64,000 nt of DNA from Liquidambar formosana (lineage: Eukaryota > Streptophyta > Magnoliopsida > Saxifragales > Altingiaceae): positions 52,476,631 to 52,540,630 of the forward strand of contig CM077820.1 in the NCBI GenBank assembly GCA_039720395.1, in the 5' to 3' direction. Both the position numbers and the translations under genes were made by a program. Under the pieces are notes generated by a model that saw only the letters and a program-made list of their open reading frames with translations, did no database searches and was not told where the DNA came from. Shown piece after piece: positions 43,107 through 54,569 of the stretch; the stretch's first letter is position 1, and each line of letters starts with the position of its first letter.

Positions 43107-43394
43107 TTTATGAGGAAGCCTTGGAGATATTTAAGAAGCGGATGGTAAGCTCTAAGTGCATCATGAATTTTACCCAACTTATTTAGCAATTTTCTTATTT
43201 CCTTATTCGTGTAATTATGAAATAAAATGTTTCATAAACAAAATTCTTTTACAGAAGGGCTTTGCAAATTGATGCGGCTACCTATGTGGATAGCCAAATT
43301 CACATCATAAAAAATTGCATTCCAAGGTTAGAAGCACTTGAATAGTTGAATAAACAGAAAATAATTAAAATTTCTTTAAACATACTTATCAAGA

Positions 43395-43600
43395 TAAAGG
43401 GCCATAGAGGCCCAGGTGCTAAGACCGTAACCTAGGATGCAAGAATGTAAGGCGGTAGGCTAAGTGGGTGGGGTGGGGTGGGGTTGCAGCAGGTTTAGGT
43501 TTAAATCTTGTCAATGTACTTTCAATGTACCTTGAACTTTAAAAAGGAGAAAATAAGGAAACACAATAGGGGAGAGAGAGGGGGTTGTCACTATTGAGAA
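43395..43600 (+). mobile_element. Possible SINE in TNL intron
   Basis: Blocks resembling tRNA-type promoter boxes (TAGGCTAAGTGGG at ~43457 and GGTTTAAATCTTGTC at ~43496) precede an A-rich tail. The ends are not defined. Low certainty. Confidence 0.3.
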
Positions 43601-44503
43601 CTCGCCACTAACCTAATATGAATAGGCTGTTATTAATTTGATACAATTATTACAATTTTCTTTTATAAAAAGGACATATTCTTTAATATTCATACTTCTT
43701 TTATTTGGACTCCATAGGGCTTCTTTATTTATTGGTCTTCTATTGGTAGGGAACAAACACTGTTGAAGCCCTTTGTCTTGGCTTAAAAGAGGACTTAGAA
43801 CAAGAGTGTCATGGCCACTATTTTACAAATGAAGAATTTAGCCAACTACAAAGACTAAGGTTTCTCCGAGTGGGTTACAGAGACCTTGATGGAGATTTTC
43901 AGCTTCTTCTTCCAAATTTAAGCTGGCTTCATTGGTGTAGATGGTCAAGAAATTTCATTCTAAAAAATTTTCATCTAAAGAATCTAGTTATTCTTGATCT
44001 ATCATACAGCGACATCACACACGACTGGGAAGCTTGGAGTCAAATCGAGATTTCATAGAATATCTCCGGTTTTATTTCTATTGTTATATCATACACTTCT
44101 TGGAAATTTCATTCTTATTTTTTGGTAATTATTTTTTTGCTTTACAGATGGCAAAAAAGTTGAAAGTTTTAGACCTCACACATTGCTATTGCTTAACCGA
44201 CACTCCTGCCTTCCCCAAATTTTCAACTCTAGAGAGATTGAATCTTAAAGGGTGTAGAAATTTGTGTCAAATTGACCCATCGATTGGGAATCTAATAAAT
44301 CTGAAGTGCTTGACATTTCACAGTCAGGCATAACAAGATTACCTGATGCTATTGAGAGACTACCCTCTTTGAGAATCTTGAGATAGATTCTACTAATATT
44401 TGTAGCCTTCCAATGAGCATTTGTGGGCTTTCTTGCCTCAAAATCCTTGATTAAATGACCTTTAGAGAGCTTTAATTGCTACTTGAGCTTCCTCCTTGTT
44501 TAA

Positions 44504-45029
44504 CGACTCTACGTGTCACACACAACTGTAATTTCTGATGTATCTACTTGTGAACCTGATCCAGCAGTTGATGCTCCGTTGTTGAAGTTTAATCCTCATG
44601 ATAAACTTTTGGTTGATGAAAGATTGCTACAAATGGGTGCTGCTGGTTCTGACAATTTGTCAACTTTTCCTGCTGAACGAGAAATATTTTGTAGAGATGA
44701 CAACAAGAGCAGAACCTCTGTGGGATGGGTACCTGAAATGTCTCATGAGAATCTTGAGGGCATGGATGCTGCAACTGACACGACTGTTTTGCAATTCAAG
44801 AATTGTGGTGGTGGAGGGCAGGGAAGGGATGCTGGTTTTTCTGAGCCTGGAAGTTCAGTAGGTCTTGTTGCCAACATGAAGGCTGAAACTGTGGAACTAA
44901 TTGGCATGACCTTTTGCAAGAAACCCCCTACGATAGACTGGACAGATGGGATAGAAAATGCTTTGTTGTTGCCTACTATCCCCAATCGCCCTTTTTGTAG
45001 GGACGAGGAAAGTTATGAAGGAACATCAG
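44504..45029 (+). pseudogene. REV3: REV3-like first visible exon (mid-protein region)
   Basis: Open for ~175 codons, with TFCKKPPTIDWTDG near the end. It closes at a CAG-GT donor (45029/45030). A TAA lies just upstream (44501), and TNL-derived sequence precedes it, so the true 5' boundary is lost. The assignment rests on position and on weak recall of plant REV3 mid-region. Confidence 0.55.
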
Positions 45030-46705
45030 GTTGAAATTCCAAATTCCTGGATCCTGTGTAATATATTTCTAGTTATTTTTGGGTGCCAAACGTACTGTAT
45101 TGTGCTTATAATAAAGATTTAGATTCAATGCTTGTCATCTAGTTGGATATTTGGTAGCCAGGTTGTTAGACACCTAGGGTTTAGAGATAATACTATTGTA
45201 GCATCTGTTGGCCATCGTTTGACAAAGTAATAACCTGTGGGTTGGTTGGAAGCAAGGGTACCAAACACTTGGGATTATTGCACTAAGGATTTTGAGATGT
45301 TGGTTTCAAGTATGTGTATCGCTTTTGAGCAGAGTTGCAACTATTGCTTTGAATTCTAGTTTTTTGGAACGGGAGAGGGAAAAAGTACATGTGAAGTGAA
45401 TAGAGTAATGAAAATTAGGGTAGAAAAGCCAGGGACTACTCTCTTGATCTAGTTCATTCCATTTGTAGTTCATAAGACATGTACAAAAGGAACTCTGAGG
45501 GGACGGATTAATTACTGTACAAATATTGAAAACATTAGAAGTATTGAAATATTTAAAAGACTGAGAAGGATGAAATCATCCCTCTCAACAATCATTTTGC
45601 TCAACAAAACAAGTTTTTATTTTTTATTTTTTATTTTTTAACAAGAAAAGAGAACATATTTACGAAGAAGAGAGATATAAAGAGGAAGAGATTTCCCCCA
45701 AAAGGTTGAAAAAAAAAGCTCCAACACAAACTAAACAAACCCTAGGAAAGAACCCAACCAACAGAGATACTAAAGAAGAATGTTACTACTGCATTATCTC
45801 TTTCTTTAAAACCCTCTATCATGCAAGCTGTCCTTTGACAGAATGCTAGAATGTAAATAGCATGGGCTAAGCACACATGGAGGGCAAGCTGTCCCTTGCT
45901 TTTTTCAACGCCCTGAAAGCAATTTTAACAGACCACATTGAACTTACATCAGAGGGCAATGCCATGATGGCAAGTTCTCTGATCCATCACAAACATCGTT
46001 AGATAGCATAAACTTAATAGTTTCTTTGATTAAGGCTGCAAAAAGAAAAAGAGCATAGATGACATGCGCAGCCATAACAAAGAGCCTAGGTGCGTAAGCA
46101 CATACAAGCAGTCAATAGGTGAGAATTGATGTTATATTGTTGTTTCTTGTGGTAAGTTTAGTTTACTTTTGGAACTTTTGTCCCTAGTGAGAGCTCGTAA
46201 GCTGACTCATGTACTTTTGTATTCATGCTAGTCAGAATTGTAATTTGCATCATACTTCTACTTATGATCCATGAAGTACTTAATGTGCTATCATATTATG
46301 AAGAATCAGAAGATTTGTGTGAGAAATTGGTAGAGTTATATATTTTATTTTGTCTTGGGAGGATTTTTTGTTCATTGTTAAGTTTGGAAATTCAGTATAT
46401 AAGTATCATATTTTGCATGATATAAAGGATGCACTATTGATTTTATTTTTTTTGATAAGGTAATGATTGTATTAAAAAAAGGGTTTAAACCCTCGTGCAT
46501 AAGACATATACAAACTATTGATTCTATAATATCACATATAATACATTGTAGGTAAAATAACTCTAGGCTTTTATTGAATTTATGCTCTATGTAGTTGGCT
46601 TTTCTCTTCTTCCATGTTTGGCATTGATATCCCCCAACCTACTTAAAATGTCTTGTTACCTTGTTTGAGGTTATCCCCTAACCAACTCATATTTCTTTCT
46701 TCATG
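45030..46705. other. Intronic/intergenic sequence of the REV3 pseudogene
   Basis: AT-rich, without exons that I can recognise. 45480-45790 and 46433-46520 have features of retroposon tails (T-rich, 'GATAAGGTAATGATTGTATT'). Missing REV3 exons may have been replaced here. Confidence 0.4.
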
Positions 46706-46942
46706 GAATTAAAGGGAGAGCTTCAGATAAATTCCTCCCATTTTTTGGGGGGGATTGTCAAGAGGAGAAAGATTTTCATGACAACTGCTATGGGAATACT
46801 GAATTTAATTTTCATCAAGAAGCTATCATGGGTGTCCCTACTCACTATCTAAACAATGGCTCTTGTCTATACTTGTTGACACCGGTATTTTCACCCCCTT
46901 CTGCAGATTGTGTTCATAAATGGCTATTCCATAATGAAAGAG
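46706..46942 (+). pseudogene. REV3: REV3-like exon (no ATG at its start)
   Basis: The frame reads FLPFFGGDCQEEKDFHD and then NNGSCLYLLTPVFSPPSAD, a hallmark of plant REV3 before the polymerase core. It ends ..GAAAGAG|GTATTA at 46942 and joins in phase to the next exon at 47033. The left boundary is approximate. Confidence 0.75.
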
Positions 46943-47032
46943 GTATTAACTTGAACTTGTAAATAAGACTGTAAAGTCTTTCTCCAACCCGTTTGAATTT
47001 TACATCTATGTTTTTTGGTTGTGGAACGCTAG

Positions 47033-47513
47033 GTGTGTCAACAGAGAAGTTTAATGGAGTATCAGTTGAGCCTTCATCTTTGAAAGGTATAATTATTTGA
47101 ATGCTTTTCAGTGGAAACAACAAATTTTAAAATTATTTATTAAGTGCTTATGACTCGTTGCAGGCTCCTCTGGCAGTCTCATAGGATCACAAGGTTTTAT
47201 GGCTGATGCATGTAATAAACCTTTGCCTGAATCTGTTTCTGTATCTCATGTGAAGCCTATCCTACATCAACTAAATCAACAAAACCATGGAAACATAAAT
47301 GCAGAAATGAATCATTTTTGTAATGAGGTGACGACTTTACCACAGAGGGAAGGAAATATCACGAAAGTAAAAGAATGCAATAGTAGTTCACAAGATATTT
47401 CTCAGATTTCGGGCCCAGATGGGAAATCAAAGCCAACTCCTCTTAGTCAAATTGGATTTCGGGATCCTGCAAGTGTTGGTGGTGGGAAACAACTAACATT
47501 GTTAAGTATAGAG
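47033..47513 (+). pseudogene. REV3: REV3-like exons 47033-47086 and 47164-47513
   Basis: Two exons flanked by AG and GT, phase-compatible with each other and with the previous exon. The second ends with GPDGKSKPTPLSQIGFRDPA and QLTLLSIE, the start of the conserved B-family exonuclease-like domain of REV3. No lesion is seen here. Confidence 0.85.
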
Positions 47514-48300
47514 GTATTACTAATAACATTGTTAAGTATAGACTATAGAGGTATTGTCTTGTGTTATAATGCCTGATATTCTTGCAAAATTTGATTCTGT
47601 ATCTCGAAACTTGCTCTGAGAAGAGATATGCTTTCAAATCTAATCCTCTAATACCCTATTTATTTCGATTAGAGAAGAACTTTCAGATAATATTTATTGT
47701 ATGACTGCTCAAAATACTTCTCCACGTGTTGCTTTTGATAGAAGTATTTGCAAGAGAACTGTGATGATCTTGCTTTGAAGGCTCTCCTTTTCATAATGTT
47801 TGAAGATTTCACTTTCCAATACTCTCATCAGTGCATAAGAATCTAACACTAAGAAATGTAATACTATCATAGATTTGTTAATAATTAGTTTGAAGAACTT
47901 TCACTTTCACCGTCACATGTTTTTCCAATTATTCAATTGACTAGTGTACAGAAGATTTCAAGATGAAAGAGAACACAGGGAAAGTGTTCTTCTCCTTCTT
48001 CCTTTTTTTTTTTTTGGTCGATAAAAAAATAGTTTTCTTAAAGAATTTAATGATCAATTCTTCTTCCTCTGAATTATTTTTGAGGGGAGAGTTTTTCTAT
48101 CATTGGTAGGCCTGTACAATTCGATAGCTTGAGCTCGGTTTGTTTACTAATTGCTCTATTTTGTTGATGAAATTATGAGTCTAGCATACATCTAGACTCT
48201 CAGCTCGTGTTGTTAATGTTCCGAGCTCAGTATTATTCTCTGTACTGTGGGAAGAACACTTTAAATATGAGCTTTGACTTGAATTCGACCTTGGTGACAG

Positions 48301-48505
48301 GTTCTAGCAGAATCTAGAGGAGATCTCTGGCCTGACCCTCAATTTGATGCCATCCATGTTATAACTGTTGCTATTCAGGATGATGATGATTCAATCCCTG
48401 TAGTTTATGTGCTTTTGCGTAGTGATGCTGGATCTTATCACAGGATGATGATGATTTAATCCCTGTACTTTATGCGCTTTTGCATTGAAATACTAGATCT
48501 TATCA
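48301..48505 (+). pseudogene. REV3: REV3-like exon with 65-bp tandem duplication at its end
   Basis: ESRGDLWPDPQFDAIHV is REV3. 48376-48440 is repeated as 48441-48505 with several changes. At the position where a GT donor is expected, CACAG is followed by GATGATG, so correct splicing to 49326 is unlikely. Confidence 0.8.
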
Positions 48506-49325
48506 AATGTATTATCGTTATTAGTCTCATATTGGGATTTAATGTACTTCCTCTTTCTGATGATTGGCATTCAAGGCTGGGAAATTATGAGATGTTAAGA
48601 TGCTTGAAAAGAACATGAAGGAAAATGAAATTTTAATTAATAATCAAAAGTCTCTTATAATCCGTTTAGAGATTTTATCTGTAAAAATGCTAAAACCCTG
48701 AAACCTTGATAAGAGTTGAGCTTAGCCTTAATTAAATCTAATCCTAGCTGTACAAATTCATAGATTTAAAAAACAAAGAAAAAGACTCATATGCCATAAT
48801 GAACCCCAGGCCCCAGCTACAGAAGAGTGAATGGTTTGGCTATGGTACTGTGCTACATAACTGCTACTGTACTAGTGAAAAGTACTGCTATGGTAACTTT
48901 ATTGTAAAACAAATTCCTCATGCATCACCATACTTGTGTACATGCCAGGTGCTACAAATATGTATATTTGTGACCTTAGTTTCTGGTTACTGAATCTTAG
49001 TCTATTGCAATCATTCACTTCTTTCATTACATATTTGGTTTAATCAAGTAGGTTGTATTTTTCATGTTCCATTTAATATTCCTAGTATTCTGAATGGGAA
49101 AACTAATCATTAATTATTTTTTTCTCTGCATCTAAGGGATGTATTTAGCAACCTTTTGGCATTCTATACTTAATTTGAGAGATAATTTGTGTCTAAATTC
49201 ATAAGTGAGGCTATGAATGCTGATGTGCTCATGCCATAACCATTGCTATGTGTCCTGTTTCATTATATTTGTTATAGAATAAATATTTTTCCACTTTGGT
49301 TCTAATTCTTAGCTCCTCTTTGCAG

Positions 49326-49916
49326 AAATCTTGGTGGAATATCTGGTTGCAACATGCTGTTATGTTCTGATGAGAGGAACTTATTTAATCACTTTATGAA
49401 GGCCATATGCTCATTTGATCCTGATATTATAATGGGTTGGGATATTCAAAGTGGTTCCCTTGGTTTTTTGGCAGAAAGGGCTTCTTTTCTCGGTATAAGT
49501 TTACTTAATAAGATATCTCGGACACCATCTGAACCTAAGATAGCTGCTAGAGATTCAGGAATTCCTGAGAAAGAAATTTCAGATAATTTGCTTCCTGAAT
49601 CTGTAATTGCCAACGCTGTTATACTTGAAGACTCTATAATTGAGGATGAATGGGGGAGAACTCATGCCAGTGGTGTCCATGTTGGTGGTAGGGTTGTCCT
49701 CAATATTTGGTGACTGATGTGTGGTGAAATTAAGCTTAATATGTACACTGTTGAAGCTGTAGCTGAAGCTGTTCTGAGGCGGAAAATTCCATCAATTCAT
49801 TACAAAGTATTGACAAAGTGGTTTTTAAGTGGTCCGGGACAAGCAAGGTATCGATGTATTGAATATGTCATGGAGAGAGCAAAGTTGAACCTTGAATAAT
49901 GAATCAAATTGATATG
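49326..49916 (+). pseudogene. REV3: REV3-like exonuclease-domain exon with stop and indels
   Basis: It encodes ICSFDPDIIMGWDIQSGSLG, LAERASFLGI and, after the stop, KLNMYTVEAVAEAVLRRKIP. The TGA at 49711-49713 follows NIW and fits a CGA to TGA change. Near the end one A is missing (49893 area) and one A is added (49905 area), shifting the frame for a few codons. Confidence 0.85.
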
Positions 49917-51629
49917 GTACGTATATTAAGATTATCACTTGTAATATGATATGGGTTTCTGCATGCTGCCTTTCTAAGCTGCTTGGTTATTTTTTGTTTT
50001 GTTTTTTTTTTTAATCTTGCAATGGCTGCAACTTAGATATCATTTAACCACTTCCAATTTTTCATGCTAAAAAATGGGATTGTTAGTGTGATATACGTTG
50101 TTGGCCATTCTCTAACAGCTTAAGCTTTTGGGGATAAGTGGTAGCTTAACATGGTACGTCAGAGTTCTGGTTTTTGGGAGGTCATAGGTTTAAGTCTCGT
50201 CACCTTCATTTATTCCTCCATCAGTTTGTTTGTTTGTTTGTTGGTTGTGTGTCTTGCACTCTTGCTAGATGGGGCCGCATGTGAGGGGGAGTGTTTTCTT
50301 TGTGATCTTGTTCTTTTATTTTTTATTTTTTAATGAGAATTATCTCTTGCAAAGTAACAAGCTTGATATACATTGTGGGCCATTCCCTAACAGTTTAAGC
50401 TTTTGGGGTTAAGTGGTATTCTAACAGGAATAAGGTGATGAACTTATTTAAAGCTAGTATGAGATGTAATGGTGCTTAGTTAGTCTTAGACATGCATGAT
50501 TGATAGACCCAGGAGAGGGTAATGGCGAATAAAATTAGATTTAGGGGGGCCAATCTTGTTGATTTTCTTAGAGTGGAGGATTGGGTTGATGTATTGGATT
50601 TTTCTGCATCATGATTTGAAAATAAAAGCTTTGGAATTGAGGTCAAAATTTAAAGTGATATGGTGTGTTCAAAGGGTGGGTCCAAAGGGAATTAGAAAGA
50701 TGGTCCTTCATCTCATTGTTATTCACTTTGGGATGTACAAGTAGGATGGTCATCAAAGTAGAATCTCATAATCTCATTTGAGGTCTGTTAACTAACCAAC
50801 TCATCCGGAAGCACAAGCTGTTTGAGAGGGGGAGAACAAAGGGCTTTAACAAGTTCTATTGTTTCACTAGGGATGGATTTAAAATTTTCAATTTTAGTTT
50901 GCAAATGTTTTCATCATTCTTTTATAGGACATTATATATATTAAAAATAATTTAATTTTAAACCTTATCGTTGGCATCAAATGCGAGATTTCTGGTTTTT
51001 AAAATCAAATGGCCAAGATCGTTATTGCAGGTATTGGCATGGATAGGGATAGCAACAGGTGGGTTTTAGATGTGATGGCCCTATCTTACCCTCTTTTTTT
51101 TTTCTTTTTTTTTTTTTTTTTTTTTGATCAACAACAGAAATATATCCTATCTTACCCTCACCTAAAAGAGAAATATTTTTCCCAAGACATTGCAAATTCA
51201 AAGTGGAGTGGGACGGGGAAATAGCATGGGTCAGGGCAAGGTGGGGTGTGGTCCCCACTGGGACATGATTTTTTTCTTTTCTTTGCTTTGTGCCTGTGAT
51301 ACACGACCAAATCATCTCAAACAATCAGCTGAATTATAATGATTAGTAACTGCAAATTTCCTCTTCAGTCATGATGCCAAGATTTTCACATCGTTCTTTA
51401 CTTCGTTTTTCTTTTTTCTTTTTTGGTTTTGTTTTGTGAGGCATATTCTGTAATCTTATCTATTTTTTAATATTTTTTTAGTATTCACTTTTAATTAATT
51501 TAGAAAAAATGGCATTTCTAATGTTTTGCATTTAATGGATATATATATCCAATATAGTTTTGCAGTAAATTATTAAAAGAAAAGTATCTCTTTTCCATTG
51601 TTCATTTCTTGATGTGTTAGTTTTTGCAG
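49917..51629. other. Intron of REV3 pseudogene with retroposon-like pieces
   Basis: At 50100-50345, 'CTTAAGCTTTTGGGGATAAGTGGTA' style sequence (in two blocks) with 'GGTTTAAGTCTCGTC' and a T-rich tail resembles a SINE. A partial second copy begins at ~50390. A T-run is at 51100-51125. Confidence 0.4.
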
Positions 51630-51776
51630 ATAAACAAAACATCAGAACTTGCTCGTGTCTTTGGCATCGACTTTTTTTCTGTTCTCTCTCGAGGTTCACA
51701 GTACCGTGTTGAATCTATGCTTCTTCGATTGGCACATACACAAAACTATCTTGCCATTTCTCTAGGGAACCAATAG
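51630..51776 (+). pseudogene. REV3: REV3-like exon ending in TAG
   Basis: ELARVFGIDFFSVLSRGSQY and LLRLAHTQNYLAI are the start of the REV3 polymerase domain. The last codon before the GT donor is TAG where CAG is expected. Confidence 0.85.
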
Positions 51777-52106
51777 GTATATGAAGACATGTTTAATTCG
51801 ATATTTAATCGATGTGGGATGTGGGACTTCCCAACACATATTGTTGTTGATTGAGCTGAATGAAGAAATGTATCTATTACCTGGTTCACTTCCATATCAA
51901 ATTCAAAGTCTATGCAATTATTGTGTGTAGTTATAAACGTCGTAACTTGTAAGAAACAAAGTAGGCACAGTGAGCAGATTGTTTTGGATGCACTATGCCT
52001 TACTTGCAGCCATTTTCTTGTATGTCGATGAGTCGTTTGTCTGCAGTTGAATTTAGCTACCCATTATGATACCTGTTTTGAAAATTGGATTTTTTTTTTC
52101 TTTTGT

Positions 52107-52108
<2 letters not shown>

Positions 52109-52138
<30 letters not shown>
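52109..52138. repeat. Run of 30 G
   Basis: An uninterrupted G30 tract at the left edge of the TIR element; a G17 tract lies at 53385-53401. Length is prone to assembly error. Confidence 0.9.
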
Positions 52139-52139
<1 letters not shown>

Positions 52140-52427
52140 GAGGGGGTCAGAATTGCACTTTGCCTCCTAACTACTGGGGCAAAGAAAATTCATTACCGTA
52201 ATCTATGAATTCCCTAAACTGTTGCTTTTTAACAATTTGCCCCATCTGCCAATTTTCCATTTGGGAAACGATGGAAAGTGGCCTTCTACCTGTCGCGTGA
52301 CAGGTTTTATAGTTTTGCCCTTACAGAATATAAAGTGACCACTGTACCCTTTTAAAGAGCTTAATACCCATTGAGAGGGTATCTCCTAGAACAAAGGATG
52401 CTAGCCCCTCTCTTAATTGTAAATGTG

Positions 52428-52433
<6 letters not shown>

Positions 52434-52469
<36 letters not shown>
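52434..52469. repeat. CT microsatellite
   Basis: About 17 CT units adjoining the end of the kinase fragment. Confidence 0.9.
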
Positions 52470-52472
<3 letters not shown>

Positions 52473-52860
52473 TGACATCCTTGATCATATTAGTCACTTC
52501 TGACATTGTATGCCTCTTTTTTGGCTGTGGAACCTCACAAGCTAGCCCTAGATGAGCATTGCCACTCCTCGATGTTCTTATACCTTAGAGGTTCCTGATT
52601 GAACACCTCCACCGTCCATTCATCTCGCCCAATCTTGATGTTGTATGAACTGTGTTCAAAAGCAATGCCAACCCAAAATCAGAACTGCAAGCAACTTCGT
52701 TCTTATCGAGGAGTCCATATGAATACTTCACATTCTGATATCTTTTATGCATAGTACTCTTCATGAATCTAAACAAGCCCTTGAGCCACTTGGAACACCA
52801 AGCTAGTCCTTGTAGTCCAATCCAATCTGATTGATGGATTAATGATTGACGATAAACCAA
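52468..52860 (-). pseudogene. Leucine-rich repeat receptor-like kinase fragment
   Basis: On the minus strand, SYGLLDKNEVACSSDFGLAL is the catalytic-loop/DFG region of an LRR receptor-like kinase (usually NVLLDKN..VSDFGL). After a frame change, GLACEVPQPKKRHTMSEV and MIKDVK form the kinase C-terminus, with a TGA at 52470-52468. The middle of the C-lobe is deleted. It is too short and out of frame to work. It was likely captured by the surrounding TIR element. Confidence 0.75.
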
Positions 52861-53702
52861 TCAATCAACCGATGAATAAATTGACTAATTGATCAATTAG
52901 TTACGATGTGTGATATATATATGTATTGGTCAGGATTAAGAGAAAATTTTTTACACGATATTTAAGTTGTCGGGTCCCGCAAGATCCAATGGTCTTCAAA
53001 AAAATCATGTGAATGTTTTTTAACATAATAATGAGAGCATTGGATCACGTGGGACCCAACAGCTTAAAAATTGTGTCGCTTGATCACGACCCTATATATA
53101 TATATATATTGTTGAGGTTTCTTAGGTTGTGTTTAACTCTAGTGATAGCGGTGGTTGTGGAAGTCAAGGAGGTGGAGTTGGGAAAATGAGGAGAGAGAAT
53201 CAATGAGGCCATGAAGGGAAGGGGTGCTGACTGTTGAAATGGCCTTTGATGCGCCAGATGTTGTATCACTTGGGCACTGGTGGCGTAGACTTCGTCACCA
53301 ATCTTATTGAAGAAGCGAATACTAGGGTTGTTGATCTAGAGGTGAAAGTTGATGAAAGTGGTGATGTCATTCCGCGCGGGGCCCGGGGGGGGGGGGGGGG
53401 GAAGGAGGTCGAGAGAGATGAAGATGAAGGGTGAGTGATGAACCCATGGAAAATTTTGTCCCTTTGTTGTTTTATTTAATCAATATTGTAATTCAAATAT
53501 TTGAATATTTTATGTCCAATATTAAAGGACAATTCTATTTTTTAATCATCCCGTTAACGGCAGGCAGACAGATGGGGCAAATTGTTGCAAATCAATAGTT
53601 TAGGCTTTGGTCACTATCTGTAGTTTATATAGTCTTGAAGCGTAATCCCTTGATTTCATCTTACATGTTTCTGAGTAACATCCATTTAATGCTATTATAC
53701 AG

Positions 53703-53810
53703 GTGCGTAAAGGTATACTACCCCGCTTATTGGAGGAAATATTATCAACTAGAATAATGGTGAATCAAGCAATGAAGAAGTTGTCTCCTTCGCAAAAAAT
53801 TCTTCAAAGG
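53703..53810 (+). pseudogene. REV3: REV3-like exon after the missing motif-A exons
   Basis: The 36-codon exon LPRLLEEILSTRIMVNQAMK with intact AG and GT borders. In REV3 it follows the exons with motif A (SLYPS), which I cannot find between 51777 and 53702. Confidence 0.85.
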
Positions 53811-54364
53811 GTGTGGTTATAGAAATGAAATCACACTTCTTTTGCAATATATTTTTAGGGTTTTTTTTTTCATCATTTAATGGATATCAAATCTTATATA
53901 AGATATTTGACTATGATTGTGCAATTTCTTTGTTGACAAATCTTGACATTTCTTCGAAGTTTGAGAGCTTATTTGAATATGTCCAAGCAATGAATCCTGA
54001 GAATAAAAGCAAGTATTATGCGGAATATATAGAAAAGGTGTAATTTTAACAGGGAAGCTTTACTTCCTCAAAATTCAATGTTTCCATGACATAAGTGTAT
54101 TTTGCAGTTTGTTGGACTTAAATATGCATATTGCTATCTGGGGTAAGATCAAGTCTTTCATTTTAATTTCACATGTTTATCCGTAAGATGGCTTCCTGAT
54201 ATGTAGATTCACATTGTGAAGTTATCTGAAAGTAAGGTTCATCCTATGTTATTGCTGTTGAGTAAAATGACATTTTGAAACTGTTTGTGTTCAAATTTTT
54301 TATTATACGAGTGATTGTGCACAAGTATGAGCCTTTGGATTCACTAGTTTCCAATCCTTTTCAG

Positions 54365-54569
54365 ATATTTAATACAAGACAACTTGCTTTGAAGCTGATA
54401 GCAAACGTCACGTATGGCTATACAGCTGCTGGATTTAGTGGTCGCATGCCTTGTACAGAACTTGCAGATAGTATAGTTCAATGTGGCCGCAGAACGCTGG
54501 AAAATGCTATATCATTTGCAAATGCACATGATAAGTGGAGGGCTAAATTATTTATGGTGATACTGACAG
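54365..54569 (+). pseudogene. REV3: REV3-like polymerase exon with frameshift in YGDTDS
   Basis: RQLALKLIANVTYGYTAAGF is polymerase motif B. In GCTAAATTATTTATGGTGAT the third base before TTATTTATGG is one short of the family pattern, so the catalytic YGDTDS is read as FMVILT. This alone would abolish activity. Confidence 0.85.

Larger units (their letters stand above)
40246..44500 (+). pseudogene. TIR-NBS-LRR (TNL) resistance gene, broken copy
   Basis: Exon 1 (40246-40754) encodes an intact TIR domain (EYEVFLSFCGDDTRKGF, FSKNYASRKWCL). Exon 2 begins at 41017 and has a frameshift around 41062-41072 before NB-ARC. It then shows P-loop GIHGMGGIGKTT, kinase 2 VLIVLDDVD, RNBS-B IIVTTRNKEVL and GLPLALE, a second frameshift near 41705-41750, a TGA in the SLIKIE segment (41955-41957), and MHG instead of MHD. 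A Mutator-like element (42078-43097) splits the exon end (resumed 43107-43144). Linker/LRR exons follow at 43750-~44040 and 44148-~44334, and later LRR fragments are out of frame. TNLs are intracellular immune receptors; this one cannot encode a full protein. The paralogue at 61424 is intact. Confidence 0.9.
52151..53650. mobile_element. Probable Pack-MULE carrying a receptor-kinase fragment
   Basis: The left end (TTGCACTTTGCCTCCTAACT, CCTAAACTGTTG, AACAATTTGCCCCATCTG to ~52250) recurs inverted at ~53570-53650 (CAGATGGGGCAAATTGTTGC, CAATAGTTTAGG). The TIRs are about 100 bp. A gene fragment in between makes it a Pack-MULE candidate. No convincing TSD was seen. It sits in the gap where REV3 exons are missing. 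Confidence 0.55.

Noticed and set aside
40246..44500. A functional TNL with unusual splicing
   Set aside because: Two frameshifts, a stop and a transposon in the exon cannot all be removed by splicing at visible GT..AG sites.
44589..44985. Minus-strand frames under the first REV3 exon
   Set aside because: They are shadows of the plus-strand exon in other frames.
53234..53434. 66-residue frame with a glycine run
   Set aside because: The glycine run is the translation of the G17 tract inside the TIR element; no family match.
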